From the NCBI GenBank assembly GCA_002682825.1, contig NOKP01000031.1:664353-728352 (forward strand): 64,000 nucleotides of DNA, in the 5' to 3' direction. Positions 1-10,037 of this stretch are shown piece after piece; the stretch's first letter is position 1, and each line of letters begins with the position of its first letter. This stretch comes from Neonectria sp. B-13 (taxonomy: Eukaryota; Ascomycota; Sordariomycetes; Hypocreales; Nectriaceae). A program made the position numbers and the translations under genes. A model generated the notes under the pieces. The model ran no database searches and was not told the DNA's origin. It was given only the letters and a program-made list of their open reading frames with translations.

Positions 1-2102
1 CGTTTATTCCAATCATGGTCATGGCCCTGGATTAGCGCTCACATAGTGTGAACACGCATGTCGGGGTAACTTTCTGCTCCAGTCCACCCTCGTCCCCGCT
101 GCTTGTTGGTACAGATGAACTGAACAGGGGAATGATAGATTGTAGGCTTGTTTGTGGCCTGATTTCAAGATGCAAACAGATCATCTCAGTTATTTCGATC
201 AATGCCGCTCGGTCATGATTAATTTCGACGTCACGGCACCACAATGAGGCGTTCATGAACTGAAACTTCAATGAGTAGCTGCAACCCCCGCTTTGACGTT
301 CCAAACGGACCTTCCCCGCGCTCAACCATTGACCAACGAAGTGCCATCAAGTCGTATTCCTTTGTAATCACATGACAAAAGTGAAAAGTTCTCCATGTGT
401 TACAGCGAGCCGGCGGATACAACCAGTAAGTATATGCTACGGAACATCGGGGCAACGTACTGGTGACCTTGATATTCGTTTCGAATTCGTGGGTGGAGGA
501 CGTAAACAACATTGCATGCGACGAGGTGATTACGTTGAGGAGCCCTAGCAAGATCAAAAGATTTGACCGTCCAGCCACAGCCCTTGGACTTTCATAACAA
601 AGGCATAGTTGAGCATTAATGCACATTAAACTGTAGCTCTCGCTGTTTACCTAGTCCCTCACAACTTATATTGTCAGCGGGGCAACTAATGTTGCAATGG
701 GGTCTTTCAACACATGTATGAGTAAGGTCATTAAAGTTCATAATATCACATGTTGATTGCTAACAGACTCGGCTTAGCGTGGAATACGAAACGGCCACCT
801 AATACTGAATGTGGCAACATAGGCTGTGCGGATCAGTGACTAGGCTAGTGATTGCAGGTCATCGGTACACGAATCTTTTGTTTACGTAGAATTGAAGGGT
901 CTCCCTTTGACTGTCATAATGCAGCACTTCCGTACCGAGCCCCACATGAGCCTAGCCAAGGCAGACATACATGTAGTGACTTTGAGCAGTCCCTGATGTT
1001 GCAAATCAGCAGCAGAAATAAGGATCGCTGCCGAGTTTAATGTATCTCTATGTCAATCTGAGAAGTGTGTGGACTTATATTGCCACATGAATTTGTGACA
1101 GGTCTGATGTATCTTTCAATTGCTATTTCTGGTTGGGTTAAATCCTTGCTCATGACTTAAATGCTACCTTACGACAGTTTAAGGGATGCCGGAGGGAAGA
1201 CGGCTCAGGAAAGAGCCATTTTTAGCATGTCGGCTTAATGGGATTTACCGGAATCATCGGATGACCTCCGGTGCAGATAGTCACGTGGTTAGTTACTCTC
1301 TTTCTAGCGTTTAATATTTGCACATGTTACTATGGACAATTATCGTATCATGTCGTGACACATTGAATCACTAAGTCCTCGTAAATTCTGGACAATTCAA
1401 CTCCCGTTAGTGTCAAATCTCTTGGTTCTCATCTCTATTAAATTAGTCCTCATTGACCTTGACATTAGTACACTGCTTGAGAACTTCCCAAGCTTTAAAC
1501 ACAATAGCACGCTGTTTCAGGGTAATTTTAGGCACATAGGGTAGATGAGGTATAATGTTGAAAGCGGTCCTCAAGATACCACGTGCCTGCCGCGGCATCA
1601 GACATCTAGCAGGCAAGCAACCAGCGTCACAACAGCCATGCCAACACATTCATGGAAAAGGATAGAAAGGGAGGGAACTATATTACTGTGTACATAAGGG
1701 AAGATCCCTCCAGTGGCTAGCTTAGTCCATTATCTCGTTTTCTTGACTTTTCCCCATCTTTTGGTCTGTCTGTCTCACGGGCCTCTGAACGACCTCCTGT
1801 TCAACATACATCACGAGACTGTAGCTTGTGAGAGCTACAGATTATATTTCGACACAAGACATTTTAGAGTATTAGGCATACCATAGTGGCTATATGCCTG
1901 AAACTGGACCTAAAACCCTTTTCGAGTGAGATGAGGACCACTTTTTACCCTATTTATTCTCCCCGACAATGACACCAGCAAGTTTAAACTAGTGATTGAA
2001 TGCAGCAGATATTTTTCCAAATTGCAGTAGTCTCTATTGTTCAGCATACTATGATGTTGCTGCAGAGGAAATTAATGGAACTTGGTTATCTCTACCGCTA
2101 GA
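1..2102. other. Gene-free left flank
   Basis: No reading frame here looks like a conserved protein on either strand; open frames are short and have no recognisable motif. The DNA is mildly AT-rich with scattered TA-rich runs, consistent with intergenic sequence or an old decayed repeat. I found no tRNA or rRNA. Confidence 0.5.
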
Positions 2103-3661
2103 TTACAAGTTACCACTATCAATAGCGAGCGGGATATGACTGTTCATTCCATGAGCAAGACCCTTGAAATCTTTCCGCATCTGGTCAGAATATGTCATAC
2201 TCGTGGCATCAAGCTTTGCCTTGCCATCCAATCCTGGACCAGATGTATGCTTGACGCTGTTGCGGATACCATTCTTAGCTGATCCTGAAGACAATTCGTT
2301 CTCAACAGGCGCTCCCTGAACTGTATACCCAGTGTCACTCGCGTCAACGTAGGCATCCAGACCTTCACCTCTTCGCGGGAACTTGTGCATAAGCTTCTTG
2401 TGAACCTGCAGAGCATCGCACATCTCTGCATGGCTCACGTCGTTGAGAAACACACACTTTCCCATGGGGCTCACTGGCACGGCAGCGCGCAACTTGCCAT
2501 CTCTAGTCTTGAGGATGGCGCTGGTCGCCTGCTCAAGCAATGGCCCGTCGAATTGTTGGTGGTCCATGGACAGACCTGCGCGAGAGAAGAGATTCAAAAT
2601 CCGGTAGTGGTCAGCTGAGCTGAGGAGGCCTCGAAGATGCGACAGGGTTGCAGAGTACGCCATATCGATAGAGATGGCGTGGCCGTGTCGAAGGGGAGTT
2701 TCGGGAACAAGCTCATGAAGAGGAGACCAGCTAATATCTATCAATATTTATGTCTTGGACGAGGAGAGACTGGACTCACGTATGGCCATAGGCAATGACT
2801 CTGTCAAGCATGATCTCATGGAGGTTAGGCGTTTCGAGTTTCAACATCTCATGAATCCCCGCCCGACACACGCGATCAGCTGCAATCCTGATTTCCTTGG
2901 GTGCATCATCCAGGCGCCCAAAGGCCGTATTGATGAAGTCCTCGCAGTAACGGTCGAGAAGATCAAACGTAGACTTGTGAGCACACGAAGAAATCTTGAT
3001 GAGCTCTGCAAAGCCGTTGCGGATCTGAGCTACCGGGAGTGTGCGCAGGAAAGTGAAGTCGAGAAAGGTGAGCATGGGTGCATGGTAAGCTCCGAGGCGG
3101 TTCTTGTATCGACCATAGTTGACCGCGACTTTGATGGAAACGGAGGCATCAATGAGGCCAATGACGGTAGTAGGAATGCGGATGAAGTTGGTGTTGCGAC
3201 GGTATGCAGCACAGGCGAACCTGGTGGTAGCAAGTGTTAACAAACATCCAAACGTGTGACCAGACATGAAATGTGGAGTATTACCCGGCGACGTCAGTGA
3301 CCAACCCTCCTCCAACAACCAGCACAGGCTCCTTTCGGTAGATGCCAAACTCCGTCATGGTATCGACGATATCCAACAGTGTTTCCATACTCTTTGCCTT
3401 CTCGCCAATCATGGTCGTATGCATCTTCAATTTGATATCGTAATGATCAAAGTACTTTTGCAGTGCCCCTCCGTACAAGTTGAAGATGTTCAAGTCCATG
3501 ACTGCTAAGCAGCGTTGCCATTTCTGGTATTGCTCTGCCAGCTGAGGGTTTTGAATGTCGAAAACACCATCGAGAAACTCAAAGTCATACTCGATCTTCT
3601 CGTAGCCGCAAACAGAGAATCCCTGCTTGGTGGGCTCAACGGTGGCCTTCATATCAGACAT
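2103..3661 (-). CDS. mysA: Sedoheptulose-7-phosphate cyclase (desmethyl-4-deoxygadusol synthase-like)
   Basis: Predicted 481-aa member of the dehydroquinate-synthase fold, in three exons: 3661-3285, 3220-2780, 2730-2103 (frame preserved). The family cyclises sedoheptulose 7-phosphate with NAD+ and a divalent metal; the DDGS branch gives desmethyl-4-deoxygadusol, first step of mycosporine synthesis. Visible are the NAD-binding run VLVVGGGLVTDVAG at the exon 1/2 junction (about residues 113-126), then RIPTTVIGLIDASV, KNRLGAYHAP, the metal-site region NGFAELIKI, GHTWSP across the exon 2/3 junction, and RHGHAISIDMA. The C-terminal DAYVDASDTGY is a cyclase-branch feature absent from shikimate-pathway enzymes. 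It is divergent from the methyltransferase at 4772, sharing an 1.1-kb promoter. DDGS is favoured over valiolone (EEVS) synthase mainly by the neighbours; family assignment itself is firm. Start chosen at ATG 3661 because the frame upstream has no cyclase similarity and a TATA box lies about 105 bp before it. Confidence 0.93.
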
Positions 3662-3763
3662 GATGGAGGAATTTAGAGGGAAACTGGAGATGCTTTGGTG
3701 CGAAGTCAAAAGCTGAGATGATAATGGGATGAGTGCACAGAAAAGCTTCCAGGGTGGAGGAGG

Positions 3764-3772
3764 GGTTTTATA
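3764..3772 (-). promoter_or_regulatory. TATA-like box upstream of the cyclase gene
   Basis: The minus strand reads ATTATAAAA here, about 105 bp before the cyclase start at 3661. It supports the chosen start; it is a sequence match only. Confidence 0.4.
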
Positions 3773-4771
3773 ATTTGATTTTCTCGGAACGAGCAACATT
3801 CAGCTTTTTCCCGATACTAAACGGACCCATTGATGCACCATCGAGCATTAGATCTTTAGATTCCACAAACCCCCTTCCGCCTTCTTTGGTAGATGCAGCG
3901 TCTTGGAATCCATCACTAGGCCGGTGAGGAGCCCGTCCGAAATTGCAAAGGTCAACTTCTTGAGGCTCCGCCAGCCACAAGGCGGCAGCCGATGAACACC
4001 TCATCACTAGTACTGTATACTGCAGTGACCCAGCTATTCTGAGTGAATAAGAAGGTACTGGGTTCCTCGGAGGAGTCTATGACGCGACCAGTTATGTATG
4101 GCAGCCATTTTCGGAGTACTGGGCATATCGTAGTGAGCGCATCATGCATTTAATGTCTTGGGTATCTGTGCATATGGGCCAATTACGACCATGTATGGTC
4201 TTGATCTATAATCTGCCAAGAGCCCGAAGCCTAAGTTAGATTCGATCTCGCATCGGCCGACTCGGTGAACATGCGGGAAGCCCCAGATGCATCTCATGGT
4301 GGTGTCATCTACAGCCGCGTGTCTCACATCAGGGGAAACTTAGGCCGTGAAACGTGGGTTTAGTGTACCCAGTGGAAGGCCAATGTAATATTCTGCGGCT
4401 TCCAGATCCGATCAATGATTCATTGACACTGTCGCGTCTCACCCGACTGGCTCAAGCAATGCGGGTTTCTCGGGAAGTCTACTTTGCCTTTCTTAGCTCA
4501 TGTTGAAATGTGCATGTTAGCCAACCCGTGCGGGTCTGGGTTCTGCATGCAATATTCGTACAGGTAATTCATGCTGTTTCAAGCACGCGAAAACTATGAC
4601 CCAAAGGCGACATGTGCGTGTCACCATTTACTGTTTCGTACTTTCGCGAAAAGCACACCGCTAGATGGAGATGACGCGCATACAAGACCGGATCCAGTTA
4701 AAATTGAAAGACAGCACAAGAGGAACACGTTTCTATGTCCCTGGCAAAACATTTGTGTACCTCAAATTAAA
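3773..4771. promoter_or_regulatory. Divergent intergenic region between cyclase and methyltransferase
   Basis: About 1 kb with no credible coding sequence separates two divergently transcribed pathway genes, so it probably holds the shared control region of the cluster. The AGGGG element (fungal stress-response type) occurs next to the cyclase TATA box around 3755-3760. I did not find a clear palindromic site for a known regulator. Confidence 0.5.
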
Positions 4772-5738
4772 ATGGCCGGTTTCAACCAGACGAAAGCCTA
4801 CGCGGCACAAGAGGATGTTTTTTACGACGACGGTCGTGAGATTGAACTACTACACTTTGTTTACAATCATCCAAAACTTGACGAGATTCGGGGATCACCC
4901 AAGGGAGTACTGGAAGCCATCGATGAGTTTGGTCGTACTCAAAAGTACCTGATGAACATTGGCGAAAGCAAGGGCAAGATTGTGACGGATCTCATCTCGG
5001 AAGTCAAACCAAGTGTAATTGTAAGCTTAACCCCAGCGTCTAACGATCATCCTGGACCCGTCTCTAATATTTCTCACGAATTAGGTGGAGCTTGGAGGAT
5101 ATGTTGCATACTCGGCCATTCTCTTTGGAGATGCCTTGCGTAAGGAGGGTGGCCAGAGATACGTCAGCCTCGAGCGGAACCCGGAATTCGCAGCCGTCAT
5201 GACCTCCCTTATTGAGCTGGCCGGGCTAGAGGACATTGTCAAGGTCGTAGTCGGCTCTAGCGACAAGTCACTCAGACGCTTACACGCTCAAAACCACCTC
5301 ACCAAAGTCGACTTGCTATTCTTGGACCACCACAAGCCTGCATACTTGCCAGATTTGAAGCTGTGCGAAGAACTACAGATCATTCGCCCAGGCTCAGTCC
5401 TTGCCGCTGACAATGTCATCAAGCCCGGTAATCCTCCATACCTCGAGTATGTCCGGAGTAGCGTGGGCGAAAAGGTGGCCAGAAGCAATCAGGCAGAGGT
5501 AAAATCCAACGGTACTAAACTCCCCGAGACTGGCGCAAAGCAGTACGCAGAGTCAGACAAAGTAGATGGTATCGACAGTGCTATCAAAGGCAACCCGCAT
5601 TTAATATACGAAAGCCAGCTCATCCGAAGCTTTGAGCCAACTGGCATCCCTGTAAGAAACATGAAAATTGCTGTTTGAGAAGCTTGCTAATATCACCAAA
5701 CGCAGGACGGGATTGAGATTACGCGCTGTAATGGTTAG
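4772..5738 (+). CDS. COMT-like SAM-dependent O-methyltransferase of the mycosporine cluster
   Basis: Predicted 282-aa class I methyltransferase in three exons (4772-5020, 5085-5651, 5706-5738). The third exon is only 33 nt and restores the usual C-terminus ending DGIEITRCNG. The sequence follows animal catechol O-methyltransferase closely: MNIGESKGKIV, the SAM motif I region VELGGYVAYSAI, LERNPEFAAVM as the acidic loop, LLFLDHHKPAYLPD with the metal-binding Asp, and AADNVIKPGNPPYLEYVR with the second metal ligands. In mycosporine synthesis the methyltransferase turns desmethyl-4-deoxygadusol into 4-deoxygadusol, and the position between cyclase and ATP-grasp ligase fits that job. There is an in-frame ATG further upstream at 4571, but it lacks similarity, so ATG 4772 is preferred. 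A general catechol methyltransferase is the alternative. Confidence 0.88.
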
Positions 5739-6206
5739 GCTGGATGAGAGGGAAGAGGGAAAGGGCAGGTGGGCGTCATGTTTAAGCAGGCTCCAGTAGC
5801 AAATCCAGATAATATGGATCACTTCCAAGTACTGATGCTGTAAAGATAAAATAAAATGCAGTCTAAACGCGTCATTCTATGTGAACGAGAAGAGAGGTCA
5901 ACCCAAAGCTACGCGCAGAACCACCACACCGACAGTGTAGCGATCCGGTGAATCTTGTGAATAGCCAGTGTCTTAAAATTGCCGAGATCTGTTCGATGTC
6001 TCAAATAATTCATGCACCTCTGATGTGATTTCCAGTACTGAAACTTGAATAAAATGTTAATGCCAAGTTTGGGAGTCAATGACGTCTACACAGCCAGCCA
6101 CCATCTGTGTGCCATTTCTCACCTAAAAACTTCCTGCCTCCTCGCGTCTGACATTAGCATTCTCTACATTCATCGAGATTATCTCGTTTGGTGCTAATGC
6201 TTGAAA
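5739..6206. promoter_or_regulatory. Spacer between methyltransferase and ATP-grasp genes
   Basis: 468 bp between two genes in the same direction, without coding sequence. It is long enough for a 3' UTR plus an independent promoter. An upstream ATG at 6197 opens a 42-codon frame that overlaps the next gene's start out of frame and stops at 6325. Confidence 0.5.
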
Positions 6207-7670
6207 ATGGCCGACTCGGCGTTCTGGCACTTCTCAAAGAACCTCTTTCTCATTGCTCTCAGCCTTGTGCTTCTGCCCTTGAGCACATGTCTCGTCCTGG
6301 TAGTGCGCCTTTGGCACGCCATTGAGCCCAAACATGACGATGGGTCGGCGAGCATGCCGAAGAAAACAGTTCTTGTCACCGGTGTCAATATGGCGAAAGG
6401 GTTGACAGTGGCGCGGATGTTCAAGCGCAAGCATCATCGCGTCATCGGAGCAGACTGGCACTGGTTATCCCTGGGAAGCGTTTCGAGTGCAATTGATACA
6501 TACTACGTCGTCCCGCCACCCGATGATTCCTCAGACGCGAGCCTGAATGACGAATACGCAAAGCGAATGCTGGAAATCGTGAAGAAAGAGGGAGTCGACC
6601 TTTGGATCTCCGTGTCAGATGTCCATGCCGCCGTTCAAGATGCCACTGTCAAGGAGATGATCGAGGCTGACACAAAAGCCAAGGCCATTCAATTCAGCGT
6701 CGACTGGACCTGCCTCCTCCACAACAAAGACTCCTTCATGGATCACTCTCGAAATCTCGGGCTCCGGGTCCCCGATGGAGGCACTGTGCGCAGCCAGAAC
6801 GAAGTCATCCAGTTCCTGGAAAACAGAGGTGGTTTGGAGAGGCGACCCGACGGCCGGCAATATCTCATCAAATACTCTGGTGTTGATGACCAGGGTAGAT
6901 TCCACATGCCTCTGTTGCCTTTGGAGAGCAAAGAAGCGACGCTGCGAAAGATTCAGCAAATTCCTTTCGAGGAAACCCCGGAAACGCCATTTATTGCGCA
7001 GGAATTCATCGATGGCCAAGAGTACTGTACCCATGCCCTCGTCGTTCGTGGCCAAGTTCGCGCCTTCGTTGCATGTCCGTCGGAACCTGTCTTGTTGCAC
7101 TACATGGCACTTCCTTCAGATTCGCCCATCAGCCAAGCCATGGAAGACTTCACTCAGAAGCAGGCCGCGGCCGGCGGTGAGAACTTCACAGGTCATCTGA
7201 GCTTCGACTTCATGGTCAGAACCCCATGCCCGCCTCGACAGGACGTGGAGATTTACCCCATCGAATGCAACCCCCGGTCTCACACTGCGGCGGTTCTTTT
7301 CAACCACACACCTCAGCTGGTGGAAGAATATCTCTCCGTGCTTTCGCCATCTGATGCATCTTCCGATTCTCGGCCACTAGCACCCAAGAACCCTGCTCAA
7401 TATTACTGGGTAGGGCAAGACATGGTCGAAGAGGTCTTGGATCCCCTATACCGTTGCGTGTTTGCAGGCACGGTATCTTTCGACGATCTACGCCAGTCTT
7501 CAATGGTATTTCTTCGTCGCTTGTGCTATTGGAAAGACGGAACCTTCGATGGCTCGGATCTTCTCCCTTGGTGGTGGCTGTACCATGTGTACTGGCCGTT
7601 GCACTTTGCTACGTTCTTGGTTCGGGGCCGCTGGAACAAGCTCAATCTTAGCACGGGGAAAGTATTTTAG
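6207..7670 (+). CDS. mysC: ATP-grasp ligase, MysC-like (4-deoxygadusol-amino acid ligase)
   Basis: 487 aa, no intron. MysC-type ATP-grasp enzymes activate 4-deoxygadusol with ATP and attach an amino acid (glycine in cyanobacteria) to give a mycosporine. The protein has the full MysC layout: an N-terminal hydrophobic helix (about residues 11-33), a Rossmann-like pre-ATP-grasp part starting TVLVTGVNMAKGL, ATP-binding segments (LLHNKDSFMD, QYLIKYS, FIAQEFIDGQEYCTHALV), the Mg-site region GHLSFDFMV and IYPIECNPRSHTA, and a membrane-leaning C-terminal tail rich in Trp (LPWWWLYHVYWPL) ending LNLSTGKVF. It follows the methyltransferase and is convergent with the PAP2 gene, whose stop lies 197 bp away. 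ATG 6207 is used because the only upstream ATG (6197) is out of frame. The amino acid used cannot be read from sequence. Confidence 0.92.
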   Translation: MADSAFWHFSKNLFLIALSLVLLPLSTCLVLVVRLWHAIEPKHDDGSASMPKKTVLVTGVNMAKGLTVARMFKRKHHRVIGADWHWLSLGSVSSAIDTYYVVPPPDDSSDASLNDEYAKRMLEIVKKEGVDLWISVSDVHAAVQDATVKEMIEADTKAKAIQFSVDWTCLLHNKDSFMDHSRNLGLRVPDGGTVRSQNEVIQFLENRGGLERRPDGRQYLIKYSGVDDQGRFHMPLLPLESKEATLRKIQQIPFEETPETPFIAQEFIDGQEYCTHALVVRGQVRAFVACPSEPVLLHYMALPSDSPISQAMEDFTQKQAAAGGENFTGHLSFDFMVRTPCPPRQDVEIYPIECNPRSHTAAVLFNHTPQLVEEYLSVLSPSDASSDSRPLAPKNPAQYYWVGQDMVEEVLDPLYRCVFAGTVSFDDLRQSSMVFLRRLCYWKDGTFDGSDLLPWWWLYHVYWPLHFATFLVRGRWNKLNLSTGKVF

Positions 7671-7867
7671 TATTAATAGGAATAAGTCCTTCAAAGCGTG
7701 ACAGAAATCCGGCAATTACAACCCATGGCTCCCTTGTGAGGGGGCGTTCCGTTCCGTTTCTATCTATTACATAATTCTATTATACAGTAATATGCAGGTG
7801 TCATATATCATGATGAAAATATTGGCGCTTGACTATATGCTTGCATGGAGTCGTATCGGACAGCGTA

Positions 7868-9231
7868 CTATCCTCGGGTACCAGTGGTAGGAATGGGCTT
7901 ATCCAACTTGACAGACCAGAGGAAGAAGTCCTCCAGCGGCAACAAGAGCAGCAGCCCACGATTGCACAGCCAAGAGACGGCGACAACACCGGTAGCTGCC
8001 AAAGCATCAAGCCAGTAGTGGTTGGCTGTTGACACGATGATCAACAGGACGGTGCCTGGGTATACGATGCTCAAAGTAGCAAAGAAGAACTGGCGGAACT
8101 TGGACATTCGCTTCTCGCGGGGACCGAGACGGCGGCGGAAGAGGCCGGAATGGTACATCAGCACGGTACCAATACAGAATGAGTAGCCAAAGTGCAGCGA
8201 GGGAAACGCCGCGAGCTGGTTGAAGAATTTGCCCGTCGCCCAGATGGACTCAGCATCTTCGCGGCGGACAGTGTCGAAGAAGCCGTATTCCTCGGGGAGC
8301 AGGCGAGGAGGCATGCATGGGTACATGGTAAAAACAGCGAAGCTCACGAAGTTGGTGAGGCTCATCATGCGGCGAGCTGCTGCGAATTGAGCATGGGTAG
8401 GGGCGGCATAGTAGTACCAGGCAAGAAAGCTAGAAGGATACAAGTTAGAATAGGTTCTGGGAGGGGTTGGCGCAAAAAGAGCTTCGGGGGCTATTCACCT
8501 GACAGTCACTGGGATGTGAATTAGGGAGTAACCCCGGTTGAGAACGGTCAGCATGTCTGGATGCTGAGTCCTGAAGAACATCTGAACGTCGACCTCTCGT
8601 AACGGGAACAAGAAGCTGAAGAAGCCCTTGTGCTCAAAGTCGAGAACGGCAATGGCATGGTTCTCGGCCGTCTTCCAGATACCCTCGGTGGCAAAGATCA
8701 GCTCGCTACCTGCCTTGACAGAGACGTAGAACAGGAGGTTGATGACCCAGTAGAACATCTCGACCAAAAAGGGGAACTTTTGTATGAACCGGCTGTGCCG
8801 GTAATTGGCATATCGGGAGGTATTGGGCGTGTAGACGACGGTACCGCAGCAGTTTCGCTTCTTGGAGGGACGTGTGGTGGACGCGGACGAGGCAGGATAG
8901 CGGGAGAGCATTTGGTGTTCGTCGTAGTCGTCAGAGAGCGAATCCCCGTCATCCCGGTGTTCCGGGTGGCCCAGCAGGCCTTGATCTTGGCTCGAGGGAG
9001 GTTCGAGAGGATAGTTCCGACGACGGGTGATGTAGCAGGAGGCTATCATGATGCCAACGACGATCTGGACCGCGAGCCGAGTCAGTATATTCAGTATCCA
9101 GTATCCCGGTGTTCCCGACGGAAGAGGCGCCGGAGAGGGCATTCGGAGATACGTACGACGGGCTCAAAGGCGGCATGGTGCTGGAACTGGGGCTTCCCCA
9201 AGTCGGGTGCAGCGGGTACGGGTTCAGCCAT
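7868..9231 (-). CDS. PAP2-superfamily membrane protein, Aur1/IPC-synthase-like
   Basis: Predicted 400-aa polytopic membrane protein in three exons: 9231-9157, 9064-8499, 8429-7868. The PAP2_3/Aur1 signature is present: FPSLHFGYSFCIG (the SLH block, near residue 290) and STANHYWLDALAATG (the HYxxD block, near residue 355), with MYPCMPPRLLPEE before them. Members transfer phosphoinositol or related head groups onto lipids or act as lipid phosphatases. Several hydrophobic segments surround the catalytic blocks; an acidic/basic soluble loop lies between the first helix and the rest. It is head-to-head with a GT32 glycosyltransferase resembling the enzyme acting after IPC synthase in yeast, so a sphingolipid head-group role is plausible. 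It is not obviously the sole essential Aur1 of the organism; a paralogue is likely. Confidence 0.8.
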
Positions 9232-10037
9232 GGCGGGCGGCTCTCGCTACTGGGTGTATTATAAACAATTGCTGAGCATGTCTCGTCGTGGAAGCCAAGC
9301 AGTAGAGCAAACCGAGGCGCGCGTGGGGGAGGTTTTGGGCTAAAGTGTCGTGTGTCGTGTGTCGTGTGTGAGGTGTCAGGATGCAAAACGACAAACTTCC
9401 GCGCGTAGCAGAAAAGGCACTCGCTCGGGTTCCCGGACACTAAGGGAGGTGCTAGGGCCCTGTGCTAACAGAGACGCCAATCCCGTTTGGGCCCCGCGGC
9501 ACGTGCTATTCCTGAACCCTCGCGTATGCAGAGATGACGCTGATGGGTGCCCTGATTGGCGGGAAGGCCCTATCTTGGCTGGTTTGCACGGTGCGGAGTA
9601 AGGGGCTCACTGCAGAAACATGCGGCGCGATGCCTATTCGCCACTAGCGGTAATGAGGCCAAATTGACGAGTGGGTCCGCGAGCCCCTGGATCCAAGGAA
9701 AACGCCAATCGTGTGCCGAGTCCAGATTAGCTCTGACGTGCATCTCCCAAAATCACGCCCAAAGTCCAACGATGCCGCCAAAGCTTGGCTCGTTCAGGGC
9801 TAGCCTTGCGACATCATCCATGTTTCCCGCGTATTTGGCACCGCGGGAAACGGGGGCTGAGTCCCTGACGCGGTCCGGAGCTAACCAGATGGCCGCGTCC
9901 TCGCAGCGGGCGGCGCATTCATCACCCACACCGCGGCCAGGATATTTTTTCTGGTCCTTTTATTACATAGCACTTGCGCCCGAAGCCGTTTCTCTGCGAG
10001 TAGCTCTTCCATCCAATCTTGCCTGTCTGACGCCGTC
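9232..10037. promoter_or_regulatory. Divergent promoter between PAP2 and GT32 genes
   Basis: 806 bp separate two divergent starts. Just upstream of the PAP2 gene a GTGTC-type microsatellite (about 9344-9370) is seen. The longer open frames here (for example around 9556-10030) carry no conserved sequence and are judged accidental in GC-rich DNA. Confidence 0.5.
9344..9370. repeat. GTGTC-type microsatellite
   Basis: Short run of GTGTC/GTGT units in the intergenic region upstream of the PAP2 start. Confidence 0.7.

Noticed and set aside
8630..9343. A 237-codon open frame on the plus strand
   Set aside because: It is the shadow of the PAP2 gene, which has clear catalytic motifs on the other strand.
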